A model generated the notes under the pieces. That model ran no database searches. It worked only from the letters and a program-made list of their open reading frames with translations, and was not told the origin of the DNA. From Pavlovales sp. CCMP2436 (Eukaryota; Haptophyta; Pavlovophyceae; Pavlovales), in contig MU631702.1 in the NCBI GenBank assembly GCA_026770615.1, forward strand, positions 28,576-39,701: 11,126 bases of DNA. Reading direction: 5' to 3'. Shown one piece after another: positions 7,466 through 11,126 of this stretch. The translations under genes and the position numbers were made by a program. Each line of letters opens with the position of its first letter. The first letter of the stretch is position 1.

Positions 7466-8058
7466 TCAGCCACTTCTAGCGATATCAGTCAAGGGGGGTC
7501 TACCTTGACGATAGAAGAGGTGATGGTAGCGCCGATGGTGTAAGGACGTATAGTTGCCCAGGTTATAGTGAACAATGCGGATATCACCGCCTATAGCATC
7601 CCCCGTAATACTAGCGATATAGCATTGAGATGATTTATCGTAATCCTCGTTAAATGAGTGCTCAATATGCGTACGAGTGGGAACAGCGACTCCGTGCTCG
7701 CGTCCATGTCGATTTCAATGTGGCCGTCCGAGTAGACCCAGGCCGTTACCCTCAAATCAGTATAGCGGTCCATGCGGCCAAAACTACGCATGCATGCTGT
7801 GAGCGTGTTGAACGTGCACACGCGCCTCGCTCCGAAGCGCCTGAAGGCGCGCTGGACCACTAACACGGCCGTCTCGCGTTGCATGTTTCCGACGTCAAGT
7901 TGAAGGTAGGCGAGGACGGCTAAGGCTAGGCTACTAGTACGACGAGTAGTATGCGCTCTCTCTCCATAGGCTCTATATCAGGGTTGCCATATTCCGGATA
8001 GACGTATCGGTAAAACCAAATTGAATCGAGGCGGTTGGCATTCGGTGACACGGTTCAT
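7466..8058 (-). pseudogene. Decayed intronless gene C with IQ-like and possible TBP-like segments
   Basis: Minus strand, ATG at 8056-8058. The reading passes through several frames: 8058-7978, then about 8054-7926 (WFYRYVYPEYGNPDIEPM), then 7977-7591 (hydrophobic ALAVLAYLQLDV, an IQ-like motif VVQRAFRRFGARR, then TAWVYSDGHIEIDMDAS), then a frame from about 7700 to a TGA at 7466-7468 (HSFNEDYDKSS, DIRIVHYNLGNYTS). In the same last frame an ATG follows the TGA directly (7463-7465) and stays open beyond 7372. The strand-turn-strand VYSDGHIEID followed by a helix resembles half of a TATA-binding-protein fold as seen in giant-virus TBP-like proteins; this is weak inference. At least three indels are required, and some plus-strand frames are also open, so exact limits are uncertain. 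Confidence 0.35.
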
Positions 8059-8101
8059 CTTTAAACCGACCTATCGAGGTGATACTATTAGCGGCATGTT
8101 C

Positions 8102-8213
8102 CTAGGGCGCGGCCTAGAGCTACTCCTCAGGCCCGACCTGAGCGGTCCTATAGAGTATAGGACGTGGCCTAGGTGCGGTGTCTAGGACGCGGCCTAGACG
8201 GCTTAGGCGCCTA
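8102..8213. repeat. Cluster of palindromic 16-mers and hairpins
   Basis: A 16-mer of the form [C/A]TAGG[G/A]CG[C/T]GGCCTAG occurs at 8102-8117, 8157-8172 and 8182-8197, with a looser copy at 7381-7396; the core is nearly self-complementary. Between them lie a perfect 6-bp hairpin (CTCAGG 8126-8131 with 8137-8142), a perfect 8-bp hairpin (GTCCTATA 8145-8152 with 8156-8163, 3-nt loop) and the palindrome TAGGCGCCTA (8204-8213). The cluster sits upstream of gene C and at the right edge of the compact island, so it may be a protein-binding array, an element end or an origin-like site. Confidence 0.6.
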
Positions 8214-8640
8214 CATATATAGATATATAGTACGCATTACAAACGGTACGTACCCGGCAAGGCGGCAAGTGTAACAATAATGCCCAGCTGTCAGGCAGCC
8301 AGCACCCTGAGCAGGCAGCACTCACGGCCTCGGCTCACGGACAGATGTGCTCTGGGTTGCGCAGCTAAAGAGCCGGCTCGTCGAGTCGAACTGTACTCGA
8401 AATTGTCGATTATTTTATCCTTCCAGGTAAGTTTACGCCTTTAAGCATGCAGCCCTAAACGCTTAATAAGATTTAGTTAACAGTGATGTAATTCGCTAAG
8501 AGATAATCCCCCCCCAACCCCAACCGACCCACCCCCCTTCACACACACACACACATAAAGGTGGACCGTGCCAGAAAAATAACGGGCTTCATACCGCTAC
8601 CACATTAAAGATTTTCGTACCACATTATGGAATTCGCGCC
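8214..8640. other. Spacer with a strong 5' splice-site string and CA repeat
   Basis: No gene was seen. On the plus strand the sequence CCAGGTAAGT (about 8425-8434) is a near-ideal 5' splice site, but no matching exon is recognisable upstream; it may belong to a lost first exon of the transposase at 8690. C-rich DNA (about 8508-8536) and a short (CA)n run (8540-8555) follow. Confidence 0.4.
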
Positions 8641-8674
8641 TTTCGCGCTCTCGCCGTGCTGCGCGTGCTGGCCG

Positions 8675-8848
8675 TTGTTCACCTCGTAGGCCGTCTTAGG
8701 CGGCGGGAAGAAGGTGGACGCGGTGGACAACGGGGACGCGTACGCGTTCAACATTTTCGGCGCGTTGCTCACCTCGTTGGCCTCCTTAGGCGGAGGGAAG
8801 ACGGTGGACGAGGTGGACAACGAGGACGCGTTCAACATGTTCGGCGCG
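8675..8848 (+). repeat. Tandem duplication in the 5' part of the MULE gene
   Basis: 8675-8764 (90 bp) and 8765-8848 (84 bp) are adjacent, clearly similar copies. Both encode the pattern LGGGK-x-VD-x-VDN-x-DA...FN-[I/M]-FGA, in frame with the transposase downstream. Copy 1 has a TAG (8687-8689) where copy 2 has TTG. Confidence 0.75.
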
Positions 8849-9495
8849 GACGACGCGCAGGAGGAGGAGGTCGGCGCGCAGGGCAAGAAGCCGCGCAAGC
8901 AGCGCACCAATGTCGCCTGGTCGATCGTCGAGTACCGCGGCGTCACCCTGTCTAGGCGTTCGAAGGAGGAGATTGACGAGGCGCTGAAGGCGCGCACGAA
9001 AAAGGCACTGAACAACCTCGACCTCAGCCTTCACCAGCCGCGATACGCTCGCGGCAAGGAGGGCGAGTACGTCCAGGACGCAAGGGAGATGCTGCGTCCT
9101 GCTCGTACGCAGCGGTCGAGCAGTGGTGCGAGCAGAACGAGCGCGCCCAGCTGATGCTGAAGTCGGACTTTAAGAACCACACGGTGTACGTCGTGAGCGA
9201 CTGGATGATCGACTCTGAGACCAAGTGGGTTACGTATGTCCTCACGTCCGAGAAGCTCATGACGAACCTGTGGCATATCAAGAAGTCCGGCATGCCGGTG
9301 ATCCTGTGCGTCGACACAACGCACCGCCTGGTGGCCGAGGGGCACTCCGTTTTCGTGTGCGGAGTTCGCGACATCGCTCAGAAGTTTCACAAGGTAGCCT
9401 ACGGGGTGCAGCACAGCGACAAGGCCGTCGCTCCTAACGCGCATATGCTCTGGATGGTCGCGAAAGAGTATCTGCGCGTCAAGGAGAGGATGTAG
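8690..9495 (+). pseudogene. MULE transposase, N-terminal and catalytic part, broken
   Basis: Strong GC3 and two frames. Frame 1 is open from the TAG at 8687 to about 9152 (first ATG 8837). It encodes the duplicated acidic motif, a Lys/Arg patch (KKPRKQRTN) and helical sequence. Frame 2 (ATG 9154, but open slightly earlier through WCEQNERAQ) continues to a TAG at 9493-9495. It holds the signature ILCVDTTHRLVAEG, where D at 9313-9315 is the expected first catalytic Asp of the Mutator-like DDE domain, then a Gly-rich strand and QHSDKAV...LWMVAKEY as in that family. One small indel near 9110-9130 separates the frames. The ORF ends soon after the first catalytic strand set, so the second Asp/Glu region and the SWIM finger are missing here. 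A minus-strand SWIM fragment lies at 10292-10841. Not functional as read. Confidence 0.75.
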
Positions 9496-9925
9496 TGGTC
9501 GTAGGGGGGGGGGCAGCGTTAGTGCGTTCATTAATATGGTTATTAGCAAAAAAAAAGTATTTTATTATTATTTGTTCCGACGAATTTTGTCGGTGAAGCT
9601 TCACCACACATTTAATGGTAAGTCAGTTACCATTGTTATCATTGTTTTAATTGTGAGCTATAGCAAACAAATCAAAATTTAGCAATAATGAAATCAAGGT
9701 ATAATGATTCAGATTACTAACTAACTAACTCAAGGGTGGAAAAACTGGCTACAAAGGTGGTCGCTAAAATTTCCAAACTTGATTATTTGATTTTGTGGCC
9801 GGTCGGCCGTAGGCCGAGCGTGCGCGCAGGCGAGAAGTGTCCATTTCTATTTGATTCTGGTTTAAACGCGTTTACGCCTATACTTTAGCTAGTTATACAT
9901 TAATTTATGAATAATTTATAAATAT
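9496..9925. other. AT-rich spacer with consecutive hairpins
   Basis: No gene was seen. Just after the transposase stop come a G run (9506-9515) and then three adjacent self-complementary units: CCGAC/GTCGG (9577-9593), the perfect 14-bp palindrome GGTGAAGCTTCACC (9592-9605), and AATGGTAA (9614-9621) with 9627-9634. A further 6-bp hairpin TCGGCC/GGCCGA lies at 9803-9817. They could mark a transcript 3' end or a transposon terminus. Confidence 0.45.
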
Positions 9926-10291
9926 TTGATATTTATTAAATATTGTATAAATAATATAGTAGCGCGGGCAGTTGGGCACGGGCTTAGACTAGGGGTGCTC
10001 TTGCATAGTGGCCTCACCCTCGCGCTTGCCGCCGTGTCCCATCGCTTACTACCGGGCATTCAGGGCAAATGTGCTAAAATAGGCCGTAATTTTTTCTACG
10101 ACTGCCTGTGGCATAGAGGGCCTGCCGGCGGCGCCTCCGATTTAAATCTTTGCAAGTGCTTCTCCCTCTCCACCGCTATTCTCAAACGTGTATTTAACTA
10201 ATAACTAGCTATTAATTAACTAGTAGAAACACAGAAAGGAAAAACGCTCTAAATAACGCCCTAATGTTGTCATTTGTTATACCCTATTCAT
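9926..10291. other. Stretch without a supported gene
   Basis: An open plus-strand frame exists (to a TAA at 10199-10201) but it has no ATG, only moderate codon bias and no recognisable domain. 10200-10291 is AT-rich and holds nothing recognisable. Confidence 0.45.
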
Positions 10292-10844
10292 TTAGTACGC
10301 CGAAGACAGCGCGCCCCCTTTCGGAATTTTGCGCATGTGCATCGGGTACCCGGGTGCCGAGGTGCCGAGCTTCTGCGCACGGTTCACGTGGTCGACGACC
10401 TTGAATGTTGATGGCGTGGTGACCTGGCCGTGGAGCATGTGCCAGAAAATCACGTGCTCGCAGACGAGGTAGTGATAGTACTTGCCACAGCTGCACTTCA
10501 TGAGTTCGTTCGTTCTGGCCCTGGAGCGTGGAGTCAACGTCCATCATGCGCCAGAGCGTCTTCTCGAGCTTGTTGTTGTACTCGGCGACGGTGAGCAGGG
10601 CGAAAGCCTCGGAGAGGTCGAGCATGTCGTGCAGGTTATTGATGAGAGGGTCCGCATTCACTGCCGCGGTGACTTTGGATGGGTCGTTGCTCATCACCGC
10701 GAGATAGCGGTCACGCGTCTGCGAGTACAGCTTGGCGCCCGCCTCCTCGCCCATGCCGTCAAGCTGCGGGCTGAGGCGCTCGCGCGGCAGCAGCAGCACG
10801 GTAACGCCGTCGAGCGTGGTCTCGATCGCCGAGTCTTGTAACTG

Positions 10845-11031
10845 AAATAATAATAATAATAATAATAATATAAACAACAAGGATAATAATTACAACAACA
10901 ACAACAACAATATAATAATAATAATAACAACAACAATAATAATAACAATCTGAATAAATAGTAATAATGATGATGATGATGATAATGATGATGATGATAT
11001 GATGATGATGATAATAATAATAATAATAAAC
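10845..11031. repeat. TAA/AAC/ATG trinucleotide microsatellite filling an intron
   Basis: Runs of TAA, CAA, ATG and AAT triplets cover almost the whole 196-bp intron of the minus-strand transposase gene. The long Leu and Tyr ORFs seen here are artefacts of the repeat. Confidence 0.9.
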
Positions 11032-11061
11032 ACTTACAATGGCAATGACACATATCTCAAT

Positions 11062-11115
11062 GGCAGAGTCCGGGAGAAGGGCAGAGTCTGGGAGAAGGGC
11101 AGAGTCCGGGAGAGC
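11062..11115 (-). repeat. 18-bp exonic tandem repeat, 3 units
   Basis: Units 11062-11079, 11080-11097 and 11098-11115 share GGCAGAGTC[C/T]GGGAGA. On the minus strand each unit encodes LLPDSA in phase with exon 2. Exon 2 itself starts LQDSAIE, echoing the unit followed by IE. Confidence 0.85.
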
Positions 11116-11126
11116 TGAAGAGCAGA

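Larger units (their letters stand above)
10292..11126 (-). pseudogene. MULE transposase C-terminal part with SWIM zinc finger and one intron (5' partial)
   Basis: Minus strand. Exon 1 enters from the window edge and ends at 11038, before a perfect GTAAGT donor (11037-11032). The intron (10842-11037, 196 bp) ends TTATTTCAG. Exon 2 runs from 10841 to a TAA at 10292-10294. It encodes a helical region (DMLDLSEAFALLTVAEYNNK) followed in the next frame by KCSCGKYYHYLVCEHV, a CxC-x8-CxH SWIM zinc finger (10454-10495). This is the DNA-binding finger normally found at the C-terminus of Mutator-like transposases. One indel near 10510-10540 separates the frames. Exon 1 encodes LLPDSA repeats and joins in phase. 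The catalytic domain is not in the window on this strand; it would lie beyond 11126 or is represented by the inverted piece at 8690-9495. FLYWCH- or FAR1-type SWIM proteins are less likely given the nearby MULE piece. Confidence 0.7.

Noticed and set aside
8786..9549. Long minus-strand ORFs antisense to the MULE transposase
   Set aside because: They are shadows of the GC3-rich plus-strand gene, which has the recognisable MULE signature.
9926..10201. Plus-strand 91-codon open frame
   Set aside because: No ATG, begins in AT-rich DNA, only moderate codon bias and no recognisable domain.
10694..11053. Minus-strand poly-Leu/poly-Tyr ORF
   Set aside because: It is an artefact of the TAA/ATG microsatellite, which lies within a spliced intron.
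1..11126. CRISPR arrays, tRNA or rRNA genes
   Set aside because: No regularly spaced identical repeats and no tRNA T-arm or rRNA-like stretches were seen; the tandem repeats present are contiguous or microsatellite.

Overview
The window looks like a repeat-rich, gene-poor accessory region of a eukaryotic nuclear genome, most likely a protist or alga. The evidence is a GT-AG intron with textbook splice sites inside a transposase gene, long microsatellites (GT, AT, CA, TAA/ATG), several miniature inverted-repeat elements (MITEs), and two pieces of Mutator-like (MULE) transposase. I see no bacterial operon, rRNA, tRNA or CRISPR array. The host lineage cannot be fixed from the sequence.

Layout. 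1-1280: a 579-bp element with 32-bp terminal inverted repeats (274-852) lies directly against the tail of a GC3-rich coding region of unknown identity (872-1277) that is split by a GT-rich tract. 1280-4490: mostly non-coding, holding four separate inverted-repeat elements (1431-1752, 2690-2842, 3690-3859, 3921-4031), a long AT microsatellite and a short coding relic (3399-3622, minus). 4490-6200: a third copy of the first element's end, then minus-strand coding pieces in several frames. These carry a C2HC zinc-binding module like that at the C-terminus of non-LTR retrotransposon proteins, a basic segment, degenerate proline-rich repeats and an unrecognised GC3-rich domain, interrupted by short (TA)n tracts.

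6238-8058 is different in kind. Three intronless genes are packed minus/plus/minus with tiny spacers: a 97-bp divergent intergenic region containing a perfect hairpin, and a convergent junction near 7372. Third-position composition is balanced, unlike the GC3-rich host-type exons. All three are broken by small frameshifts. I infer a decayed insertion from a compact-genome parasite, possibly a large DNA virus of protists. A cluster of palindromic 16-mers sits just beyond its right edge (8102-8213). This island is the best candidate for something undescribed.

8640-11126 holds an N-terminal/catalytic MULE piece on the plus strand (to 9495) and a C-terminal SWIM-zinc-finger MULE piece on the minus strand (10292 to the window end). 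They face each other across about 800 bp of AT-rich spacer, so they are either two decayed copies or one rearranged copy.

Almost every coding region carries at least one small frameshift. Either this is a graveyard of pseudogenes or the assembly contains uncorrected indels; this affects every gene call below.
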